Below are positions 43,312 through 55,107 of a stretch of DNA of 64,000 nt, piece after piece. The position numbers were made by a program, and so were the translations under genes. The notes under the pieces were generated by a model, which saw only the letters and a list, made by a program, of their open reading frames with translations, ran no database searches and had not been told where the DNA came from. The stretch is taken from assembly GCA_026545765.1 (NCBI GenBank), contig CM048841.1, positions 69,810,217-69,874,216 on the forward strand. Direction: 5' to 3'. Origin of the DNA: Plantago major. Taxonomy: Eukaryota; Streptophyta; Magnoliopsida; Lamiales; Plantaginaceae. Numbering within the stretch: position 1 is the stretch's first letter; every line of letters begins with the position of its first letter.

Positions 43312-45263
43312 TCAAGCTTGATTCTGGGCTATCACATCACACCATTCCACTTTTGGTGGTCGACCTCTTAGTAGTACATAGATTGCACGAACCGAGAATC
43401 TAGGGGCCGATTGCTGGTCGATCCACTCTTGGGTATCACCTACCCGACTTCGAACTCGGAGGATGGATTTGTTGATCGATGAACTACATAGGGGAGCAGA
43501 CCAATCCTCTAGATTTTGATTTTTAATGTAGTAGCAATGAATCCATTTAACCCACAGCGAATCCGCCTTCATTTGTATTTTCCATAGGAGTTTGGATAGG
43601 AGTGCTAGATTCCAGTGTAGATCAATAATGTTAAGTCCACCACAACACCTCGGAGTACATACTTGAGTCCATGCCACTAAAGATTTACGGTAATTGCCAT
43701 CCTTACCACTCCACAAAAAGCTCCGACAGATGCGTTTAATATGATCCAACACCGCTTTGGGAAAGGGAAGACTGAAGCGATGAAGGTAATGGAGGTAATG
43801 ACACTCTTTAACAATTGTTCACGTCCTGCATAACTTAATAGTCGAGTTGTCCAATGCTTTATTCTCCCCAGGATATGATCAATTAGTGGCTGATATTGTT
43901 GAATAGTGAGTCGCCGGTGGGATAAGGGTACACCTAAATACTACACCGGAAGCATGCCAGGGCCGAAACCATTTAGAGCTAATATGCGTTGCTGCTCCTG
44001 ATGCGAGACCCCTCCACAGAACACTTTCGTCTTGCCAAGATTGGCCCGTAGTCCACAGGAATCAGAGAACCTATGTAATTGTTACATCATAAGTTGAACC
44101 GATCTCTCATCCCCTCGCATGAAAAGTATTAGATCATCCGCAAAGCACAGGTTGGTTATATGCAATTTTTCACACTTCGGATGAAAACAAAAATTCGGGC
44201 AACTCCGCAGTATTTGCAGGCAACGATGCAGATACTCCATGATAAGCACAAAAATGAATGGAGAAAGCGGGTCCCCCTGCCGCAATCCACTTCGAGCTTT
44301 AAGTAGCTTCGACGGGGCACCATTGATAATATACCTATATGACACCGTTGTAACACAACTCATGATCCATCGAACAAACTGTAGTGGGAAGCCGAGTTCT
44401 TTCATAATCATCTCCAGAGCACTCCAGTTAACAGTATCATACGCCTTATGCAAATCCATTTATACCATACACCGAGGAGAGATGCCCTTCCGGTTATAGC
44501 CTTTGACAAGTTCCTGAGCCAGCAGTATATTATCCTGGATAACCTTCCCCGGTAAGAAAGCAGACTGGCTTTCGTCCACAATGCTATTTATGACCTTACC
44601 TAGTCGAGCAGTAAGCACTTTAGAGATTAATTTGTAGATAGTCCTGCAGCATGCAATTGGCCGCATCTCACTTACTCGAGTAGCAGTTGGTGTCTTCGGA
44701 ATTAGAGTGACCAGAGTGCAATTCAGGACAGGGTATAAGGTTGCTGTGTCAAATAAATTCTCAATCGCTGCATAAACATCCAACCGGACCTGCTGCCATG
44801 AATGCTTAAAGAAGAACGCATTATATCCATCAATCCCTGGTGCCTTTAAGTCTCCAATATCCTTTAGTGCCAGATCAATCTCCTTATGTGTAATAGGCTG
44901 TACTAGAAACACTCGATCTTCCTGGCTAAGTCGACAGCCCGATCGGAGGGCTCCAATATCAACTCCTGCTGGTCTATTTGGAACCGTACCCACTAGTTGG
45001 TCATAGAAAGCCAACACCGCATGTTCAATGTCCGAGTCCCTGTGGAGAATCCGTCCATCATCCATCTCTAGTCTGTGTATGCCAATCCTGCGGTTTTTTT
45101 CCTTAACCTGTGCGTGAAAGAATGCCGAGTTTTCATCCCCAAGCTTAATCCAATCAGCCTTTGACTTTTGACGTAGCACTTGCTCCTCGATGTTAAGCCA
45201 CTTTTCGAGTTCAAGGGCTTCTTCCCTAATCTGCCGGGTCAGATCGGGGCAGAAACGATTCAT
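43312..45263 (-). pseudogene. LINE reverse transcriptase
   Basis: Frame 44460-45263 has the pre-RT linker (WIKLGDENSAFFHAQVK) and RT start (LKAPGIDGYNAFFFKHSW, LVTLIPKT, QSAFLPGKVIQDNILLAQE). A single in-frame stop at 44460-44462 separates it from 44082-44459, which has MDLHKAYDTVNWSALE, GLRQGDPLSPFIF and the intact catalytic LCFADDLILF. The thumb/linker is at 43312-43752 (CGGLNIIDLHWNLALLSKLLW) after a further break. Few lesions. Confidence 0.9.
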
Positions 45264-46210
45264 TACACGCCTTTCACTGAGTACAAGGCTCGTGAACTAA
45301 CCACATGCTGACCCGCTTGTTGCACATTCTTGGTTAGGCCTCGCAACACCGGTTGAAGCCTTTTCAATTTAATCCAAATCCTCTCTTGGGGTTGCCATGT
45401 CGTAGTCCGTATCCAGGAGATCCGAACTGCAGATTCGAATCCTGGATCCTGAGTAATGGCATTAATGAATTTGAAGCATCTCTTGCGCGGCTGCGATGGA
45501 AGATAGTTTCTAAATCTCAACGGGGAGTGATCAGATACCCCTGGAGCTAGAACCTCCAACTCAACATGTGGATTACACTGGAACCAATCTGCATTACCCA
45601 AAGCCCTATCAATGCGGGAATATATAGTACCTTAGTCATGATTATTCGACTAAGTGAATTGAGCTCCCACTGTGGGAATTTCAAATAGCCCAACTTCATC
45701 CATCATCTCAACCAAATCTCTGTATTCATATTCCATCACAGGATTCCCACCTATGCGATCTTCACCCCTAAGAACATTGTTGAAATCCCCAATGCAAATC
45801 CACTTCTCCTGAATTATTACTGCCAAGGTCCGAATATCCTGCCAGAGACGGATCCTAAATTGCATCTGATTATGAGCATATATAAAAGTAACCAGTCCTC
45901 GATCCTCACCATTCGAATCAAACCAACGACAATGTAATAGTTGATCTGTACAGCTTAGGAAATAAAACCTGAACCCGTGATGGGTCCCAAGCAATCCAAA
46001 TACGTCCAAGTACATGGGAAGAGTAATTATCCAGAAAGTTCCACCGAGATCCCAGTTTCCTGCGTATCTTATCTTTATTTTCCTCTAACTCGAGTTTCCA
46101 AAAGGCCAGCTATACTTATATTCCAATCCATGAGACGGGAGCCAATCTCCTTATGTTTAGCCACCTTATTTAGCCCCCTAACATTCCAGGCTACATCGAT
46201 CGCGGTTCTG
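45263..46210 (-). pseudogene. LINE endonuclease (EEP family)
   Basis: Minus-strand reading begins near 46205 with WNVRGLNKVAKHKEIG and LLETRV (catalytic Asn and Glu motifs), is broken by a stop, and resumes at 46015 (IGDFNNVLRGEDRIGG, the catalytic GDFN). Near 45655 one stop replaces the conserved Trp after QFT, and the region continues with SRIDRALGNADW and VSDHSPLRF (final SDH catalytic motif). Confidence 0.85.
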
Positions 46211-47751
46211 GTCCTCCCCAGAACCAGAACCAATCTCTAAGACAGTGAATCCATTACGCATAACCAAGCTTGCATTCAATCCATTCCCATTTCCCGGTTG
46301 TGTATCATGCCGACTTGGTGAAGTGCAGCGGCTGCCACTTACCATCTGTTCAGGCTGTCGGCCAGGTGAAGATCGACGATTCCGTACAGTTGACCACTCA
46401 TGTTGTTCCGGCTGTGGAGCAATAGTAGCAGTAGCCGCGGCAGGAGCGGCCAAGTCCTGCTCCGCGCTCACACTGCCAGGTACACTAGTAGTAGGGGTCG
46501 GGGCAGCAGCTATTTGTCTCCCCGTGGCAACCCACACCTTTCCCGTACCAGTATGCACACCCGCATGTCTCTCATGCTGTTGTAGCGGACGACCCGGGAC
46601 TTGCTTTCTACGATCACCACAAGCATGCCCTAATTTTTTACACTTTTGACAGAATAGTGGTTTCCACTCATATTCAATTGCCTGTTTGAATTGGTTCCCT
46701 TGTCGATCCTTAATCATAATCCATTGCCTTAGTTCCTATGTAATATCCACCTCTATGAGAATCCGTGCATAGGAGATCCTTAACTTTTTGGCAGTACATT
46801 CATCAGTGAATTTAGGTTCACCAATCACACTAGCAATTTTACCCAAGCTTTTGGCTCCCCAGAGATATAATGGTAGATTAGGGAACTTCACCCAAATTTG
46901 TGCCATTCTAAGCATATCTTCCTTAAGTTCAAAGTTTCTGGTCCATGGCCGTAAAATCATAGGTCTACCATAGATGTAATACGGTCCTCCAAAGTCCACA
47001 ACATTCTTATCATCCTCTGATTTAAATCGGATAATGAAGAAACCTTCTTCATTATAGTATAGGTCAGGGAGAGCAATAAAATTCCACACTTTAAGCATAA
47101 AGTTCTTCACAGCATTCATGGAAAGCGAATTATCGGCGACGTACATAATGAGAGAATGTTCCCAAAAATCCAATTCCTCCTTAATATCATCATCGTCTAT
47201 CTCGACTATCACCTCCCCTTCTACAACAGGCGGAGGGCAGTACTGGATAGTCATCCCACGATCTGGGGCGCGATTGCCCCGTATTATATCAATCCAAGGG
47301 GATGGGGTAGAGGTTGAAACTCCAGGTGGCTTTTCTGGAGTTAAATCATCCCGTAAACCTTCAGGCGCCGTCGATTTTTCACCCACGAAATTAGGCGCCG
47401 GTACTGCCTCTGCAACTCCATCAATCGATGCCACACTGTATCATCAAGCCTTGACACCAAGCCATTCTCACCCGAAGCATTCAGTCCATCATCAATCATA
47501 CCAATCTCAGCGTCCGGAGTACCTTTATTATTTTCCTCATTCATCTGTCCTTCCGTCTCAGCCGGTTGTTCTTGAAACTGTATCAGATCCAGAGCCGCCA
47601 TATCAAAATCGTGCTCCTCCACAATCCCCGTAGCAGCCGAAGAGGACGGAATTGAGGGAGAGCCGGTGGTCACCTGATGTTTCCTTGGCCTTCCCACCGG
47701 TCTCCGGGTCGCCGAGCCAGTCAGCGGCGGCGTTGTCTTCTTACGCGGCAT
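46178..47751 (-). pseudogene. LINE ORF1: AT-hook, DUF4283 and CCHC
   Basis: The N-terminal part, 47341-47751, starts MPRKKTTPPLTG and has an AT-hook VGRPRK. A frameshift leads to 46736-47434 (DUF4283: MYVADNSLSMNAVKNFMLKV, MAQIWVKFPNLPLYLWG), a stop at 46736, and then 46178-46717 with the zinc knuckle CQKCKKLGHACG (last ligand position changed). The protein would bind element RNA. Confidence 0.85.
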
Positions 47752-47999
47752 CCGATCGAGCAGCTACCTACCTAGATGCTGAGTGTTATGATGGAAAAGA
47801 ACCAGATTTGGTGAGGTTTATACTATTGTGCTTTACATAATACTCCCTCCGTCCCGAATTCATTTACCCGTATTCCGTTTTGGGCCGTCCCGAATTCATT
47901 TACCCATTTCCTTATTTGGTAATTTTTGTACCCCACAATCCAATTAACTTCAATATTTTAATAAAATTGGGCAGCCCATTTGGGCAGACCATCTTTAGC

Positions 48000-48105
48000 C
48001 TCTTCAGTTCATCACTCATCTTCAATTCATCACTCATCTTCAGTTCATCACTCATCTTCAATTCATCACTCATCACCGTCCTCAGTTCATCACTCATCAC
48101 CATCG
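48000..48105. repeat. Minisatellite, 18-bp unit TTCATCACTCATCTTCA
   Basis: About five units of TTCA(G/A)TTCATCACTCATC lie near the left end of the MLE, just before the plus-strand candidate gene. Confidence 0.8.
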
Positions 48106-48146
48106 CCGATCATCTTCATCAGCCATCACTGCGGATCCCCACCACC

Positions 48147-49211
48147 ATGGATCCGTCGCACCCAGATCGATCTGAACGGCCACATATATGGTACCGAACC
48201 CCAGTCGATCCCCAGTCGCCAACAGCCTCTTCATCGTTGCCTCTTCCACCGGCAACTCCTTCGCCGTCGCGTCCTACACCGGCATCGACTTCATTGTCGC
48301 CTACTACAATCGAAGTCTCCAAGTAAGTATCTTGAAGCCCGATCTGGGCGCGACGGTACTTTATTCTGGGTGGTTGCGTTGTGATCTTTATATTTGCACA
48401 TGAATACTTTTTTGAAAATAGTTTGCGTAGAAAGAAATCAACCTGTGAATTTCATTTGCATTAAATCTGTTTTGTTGTATGTTTTCTTTCATGAATGGAC
48501 TCTATCGGACTTTATTTTGTTTTCTGAGAATAGCAAATACTCCAGCAAATTTATGTAGTTTTCTGGCCTAATTTCATGTCTGTTAGAGTTGTTAGAAGGG
48601 AAATGGAAAAGTTGTTAGTTAGCACTTACCTAATTTGGGAAAAGAAAGTAAGGAAATGGAATTTCACACTACTACCAGCTAGTACTCAAAGTGAATTGTT
48701 TGCAATAGTTTTGGTTTCAAGATGGAATATTGAATTGGTGTTTCATATGCTTGTTTATAGGAATGTAGCACGTGTAATGTTCGATTCCCAAATTATGCTC
48801 AATGGTGTGCAGAATGGGAGGCAGAATTGATGGCTGCGAACGCTGATATCGGCATGGAAGATGAGGATGCTAAAATTGACATGGAAGATGAGGATGATGA
48901 TATTGACATGGAAGATGAGTATACCATTGAGAGGTCTTCAACTTTCGATTATTGAAAATTACAATCTACTTTTATATCGAAAAAATCAAGAAACCTTATT
49001 GTCAATGTCATCGCCACAATTTTCAGGTATGTTTACTCCATTGTAAGTCTATAATTCTATCATTTTTACCTCAGTTAGATTCTGAAATTCCGTATACTTG
49101 TTTATGTCAGAAACTCAGGAAACTCAAGAAACTCCTGATTTGAAGAACTGGTTCCCAAGCTATGAGTATGAATCACCACCTATGGACACTACAGATGATT
49201 TCAAAGCTTAA
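48147..49211 (+). CDS. Candidate multi-exon gene inside the MLE, function unknown
   Basis: First exon 48147-48322 (ATG to CCAA/GTAAGT) encodes MDPSHPDRSERPHIWYRTP followed by a Pro/Ser/Thr-rich stretch. A second exon from about 48769 (after GAATGTAG) reads NTCNVRFPNYAQWCAEWEAE and a tandem acidic part (MEDED, IDMEDED). A third candidate ends SMSSPQFS at 49025 before GTATG. The last begins at 49111 after TTATGTCAG (TQETQETPDLKNWF) and ends YESPPMDTTDDFKA, stop at 49209-49211. Only the third-to-last exon phase fits cleanly; the second-to-third junction is uncertain. Opposite strand to the transposase, no family recognised. It may be a captured host gene or an accessory protein of the element. 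Confidence 0.4.
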
Positions 49212-49582
49212 GAGCTGCAAATTGTCTTCCAGGTATATCTATTTATACTTGCTTTTTTATGTGTGCGTAAATGGTAATTGCATAATTTTGCATGTATTTG
49301 TTCTGAACTCTGCCTGTACTACCATGAGCATGGATAAATTATTTTATGCTATTAACAATTTTAATAAAGCATAGAAAATCATATCAAAATAAGCAACATT
49401 TATATGTTCGTGCCGATAAATAATTTACAAAATGTATTTTTACAGCTTAAACATTACCTTTTGCTTGATCAAAACTACCAAGGTCATATGACTATGCTTA
49501 AGCTATAAAAATAACCAACCTTTTAAGGTTTGGTTCAAAAGTATACATGCTATAGACCCCAAAAGTCACCCACTCCATTTCA

Positions 49583-51239
49583 TTAGTAACCTAAATCTGA
49601 CATTAAAGTCCCCAAGTTATATGCATCTCCGGTGTCTAAAAAAGATTGGTTGAAGTAGTCAATACATTCTCTAACAAAGACCTCATCGACCTCTACGTAC
49701 TCCGGTAGTGTATTTGCCCTAATGAGTGAGTCCTTACCCATGTGAGGTAGAATGTAGTTGTTGTTTCCAGCTTTTCTTAAAATCTCAACCATACAAGATT
49801 GTAGAGTAAGGAATACCTTGTTTAGTGTGGTGTCAGTTAGTTCTTCAAAAGCTAGGGAAACATTCTTGCAAAGATCTTGAACATTGTATGCTGTATGGTC
49901 ACATTGTAGTGATTGAATAGCTCGAACCATCCAAGATCATTTATGTTAAGATCGGGAGAGTTAATGGCTGATTTAGTAGTGGATATCCCACCCATCTGCA
50001 TTTGCAATGTTCTAAAATCCACATCATTGTCGCTATATGTGGTTTTGCATTGTCTTGTTGAATTATTATGCTTTTGCTTGCAAATGGCGCCATTTTGCTT
50101 TAATTGCGAACAACCCGATATGTTAAACATTTCTTATAAAACCGCATGACATGTACTATATGCATAAAATCGCACTCTCTTAAGAGACATTTCAAGAATA
50201 AAAAGCGCATCACATATAATGCATCCATCTTAATTTCTAGCACTTATAGCGGATTGCACATAGTGAAAAGTCGCATCCAATCATAAAATCAGATAGAATC
50301 GCATGAAAAGTTGCATATAAAGCGCATAACAAATTGCATAAAAGTCTGCATGTATTTAGAGAAGCGCATAAACTAAAAAGCGCACTTTGCATATTACCCA
50401 ATTGATCATCATGTGCTCAGATATCTGGTGCGTGATAGCGTCGATTGGTTTTAACTCTAGTGTGCCCTTTCTATTTCTATTTTGTCGCTTCGCTTTGCTG
50501 GGACCATAGTTGTGAAAGGAAACATTCCTATTTTGCTATCCCATATGCATGTTCCATCACTTGCATACATAGGTCTACTAACAGCACACTCAAACATCAC
50601 CTTAGTTATGAATCTTTTTGACTGACATGTTCTATGAGGCATTTGTTCTTGCTCCTCTTCTGTTGAGATGTAGTACTTCTCTGTTGTTCTTGTTATATAG
50701 AACCACTTTTCGTCCATATGAACAACATTGTGCATGCTCCCGAATCTCACTTTATTGAGCGACTATCAACTTGTAACCAACTTAAGGTAATTTAAACCTC
50801 AACAACATGTTTAATTCGTCAACAAAGGCTTGATCGCATTGGTATGTGATTTGATTTCTTTTGTTTTCACCCACCTTCCAACTTGACTTTTACTCACATC
50901 TAATTTCCTCGCAAGCTTCCTGATTGTTGTTCTATCTTGGAATGGAATGGATTTGATCTTTGCATGGTCCACCACAACATGTTTCTTGTATTGCAATCCC
51001 ATTCTTGGACATATGAATCGAATTGCACCATTATCTTCCATCTGCTTTTTCTTGCAATCCACAAAGTCTTGTGCTTTTCTTGACACTCCATATAATCTGA
51101 CCATTTCTTGCAATTTGCCATGTTCGACGTCCATCCTCCCGGTATGCCTCAACAAATTCTCGCGATTATGTTCTTCTCTCAAAGGATAATCGACCATTTG
51201 TATCTTTTTTGTGAATTTGGTTAGTGGTTGAGCAATCAA
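49583..51239 (-). pseudogene. Mariner-like transposase, degraded
   Basis: From the right: an N-terminal DNA-binding part (50811-51239) with a helix-turn-helix-like TIRKLARKLDVSKSQVGRW; HMDEKWFYI at about 50710 (first catalytic Asp); MFECAVSRPMY; KGTLELKPIDAIT after a frameshift near 50465; IIIQQDNAKPHIAT near 50050 (second Asp); INSPDLNINDLGWF near 49940 (third Asp, plant-type spacing); and a C-terminal frame ending at 49583 (NNYILPHMGKDSL). Several frameshifts, stops and an inserted segment at about 50140-50400 mean it is inactive. All three catalytic positions can still be identified. Confidence 0.88.
50140..50400. other. Insert or intron within the MLE transposase, rich in GCGCAT/TTGCAT
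   Basis: This AT-rich segment interrupts transposase homology between the KPIDAIT block and the QQDNAKPHI block. It has repeated AAGCGCATAA / AAATTGCAT / AAAGCGCA motifs. No clear target duplication or TIR was found, so it may be a degenerate intron or a small nested element. Confidence 0.4.
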
Positions 51240-51712
51240 TGTTGTTGTATTTAATGAATTGATAGAAGTGTATTTATGTAGATACTTGAGGAACTTTTGA
51301 AACTCACCAAACGGTGGGAATATGTAAATTTTGAGACTTGAGAAATTGTGGGAGTTTTAAATGATTTAGCTACAAAAAGAACCGGTTTTGGGAAATTGGT
51401 TTATGTACAGGCGCGCAGCAACCATGCATGATACTTGGAGGAAAATTGTGGAAATTGTTAATTAATTGTGTACTTGTACTGTGACTTCTTTCTTTTTAAT
51501 TATGCATCCAATCAGAACAAAGAAAAGCGCCTAAGTCGCCTAAAACTTATCTTCAGATTTTCACTTCAATAAACAACCATTAATTTAATTGGTTGCATTA
51601 AATCTTGTGCCCGGCCCTACGGGTAAACCAATTCGGGACGGAGGGAGTATAATATATATATGGATGGATGGATTTGCTTAGATTCTCTGCGCATGGAGAG
51701 ACCTATTCTGCA

Positions 51713-52629
51713 TGTTTGGCAGTGGATTGAAATCTCAATTTCAGTAGAGATTTTTCAAAACTAAATTTTGAATAGTAATTAAATTCGAACAGAGTTTTAA
51801 TTTTTCGTGTTTGGTATTGAATTGAGATATTAATAGAGTTAAGTAGTATATTTAAATAGGTTATGTAAGATTGTGTAAGAATGAAATTATGTGTATTGTA
51901 ATTTGAACATGTAATGATCGCTTTTAAGGTAATTAAATGATATGACTTATAGTTTTTTTGTATTTTGTTGGAGAATATGTGAATTTATTTGAAAAGATGA
52001 AGTGTGGTTAGAATGAAAATTTTAAACTTAATATTCACTATTTTTTACTTCAAAAGATACTAGTACATACTGACACAAACTCGTATTATTCCGTTATATT
52101 TTGACGTTATCTAACCTTATTTGCGATTTACAAAAATGAATATGTATTTAATATAATGAATGTGAGGTACAAAACTTTCCAAGTAATGAATGGGAAGTTG
52201 AGTTTGGGACGAACTAAAAATGAAAGTGGGAAGTTGAGTTCGGACGGAGGGAATACTACTACGTACTTTTAGTTATTAAAAATAAATTATTCAAAAAATA
52301 TAAAAAAGATTTAAAGAAAAATAAGAACCGAGAAATTGATTTATATGCATAAAGTCATAAATAATCATATTGTTTTTTTTTTTAAATAGCCATCAGCCAT
52401 AATAAACCGTGTGAATTTGATCTATTTACAGACATGTAAAACAACTCCACGAGGAAAAAACAAAGTTGGGTTCAATTACATTATAAAATATGCCTAGAGA
52501 GAGAAGTTGTGGAAATTGAGCAATAGTAATTCAATTCTAAGTTTATTTTACAAAATTGAATAGTAAATGTAAAATAGGCAAAACTCAGTTAGAATTGAGT
52601 TTACTAAACTCAAGTAGCCTGCCAAACAC
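51713..52629. mobile_element. Possible TIR element with TGTTTGGCAG ends
   Basis: TGCATGTTTGGCAG at the left and CTGCCAAACAC at the right are short inverted repeats of the type seen in Harbinger/Tourist MITEs. The AT-rich interior has no ORF. A Stowaway-like right end (GAGTTCGGACGGAGGGAA, TA) is nested at about 52160-52253; its left end was not found. Confidence 0.45.
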
Positions 52630-53335
52630 TTGGATTATTTCTCAATTTTGAAACCTTATTACATGACATTAGAAAAAAGTTACATATTGAATGAGATAAG
52701 TATGAACATAACATCACCAGTCCAAGTTTGTTAGATAAAATTTAAAATTGAATTAGATGTAGAATGACAAAATTTATGCCCCATTCTACCGTACAAATCC
52801 CTATAGATATTTTAAAAAGTATTCCAATATGGATTTGTGAGAAAACCTATATTAACTAATGGACCAGAGAATGTTTGTTTTTATAAAAAAAAAGATAATA
52901 TTAATAGTGTAAAATATGAAATGAAATAAACTAAAGGCTATGTCAAAGAATGTCCGCCAAACTTGCAGGAACATTGAGCGTAATTCTATGTCCAAAACCA
53001 TTTAATCGACAATCATAATAATGCACAACCCTTCATAGCTAGAAATATTCTCTAAATAACTTATGTAAAGACGCATCCATATTATCAATAAAATCATCTA
53101 TGCTATTAACTAAAATGTATATGTTGTTTTTGAAAACATATACGTTTTAATTTTGATATAACATTGATACTTTTTTGATAATATATGTCCGTTTTTAAAT
53201 AAATTATTTAAAAAAACGTCTCTCAGAAAACTTACTCATCAATCATATGTTAATTTTTTTAATTTTTTAATTTTTATTGTTTTGGGGACAAAACAAGATG
53301 CTTTCTTTCATCATTGAGTCATAAGAACAATCTAG
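52630..53335. other. AT-rich intergenic, no gene seen
   Basis: No coding frame or repeat boundary can be supported. Confidence 0.5.
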
Positions 53336-53343
53336 ATTGTGAC

Positions 53344-54287
53344 TAGGGGTGTTACGGAATCAAGTTGCTCGCGAGCTGCTCGCGAAAAAGTTCGGTCAAC
53401 ACTAAGATCGAGCTCGAGATCGGTCAACGCGAGCTTGCTCGCGAGCAAACTCGTCTCATTGTCGAGCTTGAATCGATCACCCTGGCAAAATGATCGAAGC
53501 TCGCGAGCTACTCGTGAGCAATAATTAATTTAATATATATTTAAATTTATTTCTTTACATATACATAAATAAAAAGTAAAAACCCTAGTCCCTAACTTAA
53601 GCTATCTAAAAATCAGATCTGAGACAAAACAAAACCCACGCCCAAACTGGAAACCGTCAACGCGCAACAAGCCAGCAACGACTTCGCCGGCGCAGCAGCT
53701 ACTTCACCAGCGCCGTCCCTTTACTGCGTCCGCCATTCACCGGTGATGAATAGAAGGTATTGTATTTATCCATCACACCACTGATTATTGAAATCCATTT
53801 CGTCTTTCCGCCATTGCCACTAAATTAGAACAAATTGAGGGTGGATTTCTGGTAGAAAGAGGCGCAAAGCTTGGGGCTTTAGTCTGTTTGTTGAATTTAA
53901 TTGGTGACCCCTTAGATCATTTGTAATGATGTTATGAGTTTGGCAACATGTTTCTGATTCACTCTCTGTGACTCTGTGAATTGATTGCACTTTGTGCAAC
54001 TGAGCTAGCTAGCTAGCAGTTTATGGTTTGTACCGATTTGCACTTCTTTTGTGTATAGGCTTTGAACATGGATGAATAGAAATGAGTTTATTTTAGAGCT
54101 CTAACAATTCGAGTGCTCACGAGCAAAAGCAGATCGAGCTTATCGAGCTGCTCGCGAGTAACTTGATATTTTAACGAGCCGGTCACGAGCACGATTATGA
54201 AAAGCTCGACGATCACGAGCAGACTTGAAATTCTGACGATCACTGATCCATTAAGCCAAAGCTCGGCTCGGCTCGTTAACAGCCCTA
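53344..54287. mobile_element. hAT element derivative
   Basis: The left end TAGGGGTGTTACGGA and right end AACAGCCCTA are inverted termini (TAGGG[G/C]TGTTA). A perfect 8-bp duplication ATTGTGAC flanks it (53336-53343 and 54288-54295), the hAT hallmark. Subterminal regions (53360-53520 and 54100-54270) are dense with GCTCGCGAGC, GAGCTCG and ACGAGC palindromes. The middle holds a GC-rich leader-like segment (53640-53760) but no transposase ORF. Confidence 0.9.
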
Positions 54288-54415
54288 ATTGTGACCTGAT
54301 CAGAACCTGTACAAAGGTTAAAGGTATTTCCATCAGTTATCTACATCTTTCTCACCGGCGGGAAATTCGCTGCTGGAATATCATCATCAATGTCTACATC
54401 CTACTAAAACTTGTA

Positions 54416-54663
54416 CTCTCTCCATTCTTTTACAAGGTTTATCTTTTGGTTTTATGTAAATTTTAAGAAAATGGAATAAAATATGAAGTAAGTGGTAAAA
54501 AGTAATATGAAGAATAGGAAAAGTAAGTGAGAGAATAGATAAATTATGAAAGAGAGTGTTTAAAAAATTAATAAGTAGAGATAATTGGTTTCCAAAAAAG
54601 AAAACGTTAAACTTAAAAAAAAAAAACTTTCGAAATGGCAAAAAGTAAACCTTTAAAAATAAG
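54416..54663. mobile_element. Decayed Stowaway-type MITE
   Basis: The left end CTCTCTCCATTCTTTTACAAGG and right part AAAGTAAACCTTTAAAAATAAG resemble the MITE at 5738-5989, with TA at the left flank (54414-54415). The right end has drifted. Confidence 0.6.
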
Positions 54664-54984
54664 TATTATATTGTTAGGTATCTCCATTTGATGAATTGCA
54701 ACCTGTGAGCTTAAGAAGTAGGTTGAAAACCAATATAAAAAAAAAAAATCATAAAAAGAAGAATCTACGTGTTTTGAACAAGAAAGTTCAGGGTGACAAA
54801 CTATGCTGATATGGAAACACAGATTCATGAACAAATGGGGAGAAACTGATAAAATCGAAACTCACCATCATCTTCTTCCCAAAAACGACTTGCTCCCACC
54901 ACAATTCTCTTCTTCCCAACAACGACTTGCTCCCACCACAATTCTCTTCCCTCCCTGAAATTGGGTCCTAAAATGACACGGCAA

Positions 54985-55098
54985 TTGAAAATCCCATATA
55001 GTACATAGGATATCCAATTTTAATTGCTCGTCTATCAAACTTCTTTCTATTTGCAGTTACAGTAGCTATAAATGCTAAACAACCAAAAATTCTCATAT
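54985..55098 (-). pseudogene. Copia integrase core, 3' fragment
   Basis: Read on the minus strand, RIFGCLAFIATVTANRK and RAIKIGYP continue the integrase core from 56356 after the inserted Mutator-like element is removed. A stop follows at about 54975. Confidence 0.8.
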
Positions 55099-55107
55099 AA
55101 CTATAAT

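Larger units (their letters stand above)
42718..47805 (-). mobile_element. Complete-length LINE (L1-type), mildly degraded
   Basis: On the minus strand: ORF1 (47751 to 46178), endonuclease, RT, zinc-binding domain, and a poly(A) tail (T run at 42718-42737 on the plus strand). The direct duplication ATTTGGTGAG flanks the element (42708-42717 and 47806-47815), so the whole 5088 bp inserted as one unit. Frames are long and interrupted by few stops, so it is younger than the other LINEs here. It carries no RNase H. Confidence 0.93.
47843..51647. mobile_element. Mariner-like element (MLE) with two coding regions
   Basis: Termini CTCCCTCCGTCCCGAATTCATTTACCCGTA and the inverse of TACGGGTAAACCAATTCGGGACGGAGGGAG are matched inverted repeats of about 30 bp, flanked by TA on both sides. 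The 3.8-kb element contains a degraded mariner transposase on the minus strand (49583-51239) and, unusually, about 1.7 kb of extra sequence with a candidate spliced gene on the plus strand (48147-49211). It sits inside repeat block copy B: the block resumes at 51650 with ATATATATATGGATGGATGG. Confidence 0.9.

Noticed and set aside
46245..46649. 134-aa plus-strand ORF
   Set aside because: It lies opposite the LINE ORF1 CCHC frame and is its shadow.
47118..47633. 171-aa plus-strand ORF
   Set aside because: It is antisense to the DUF4283 and AT-hook part of the same LINE ORF1.
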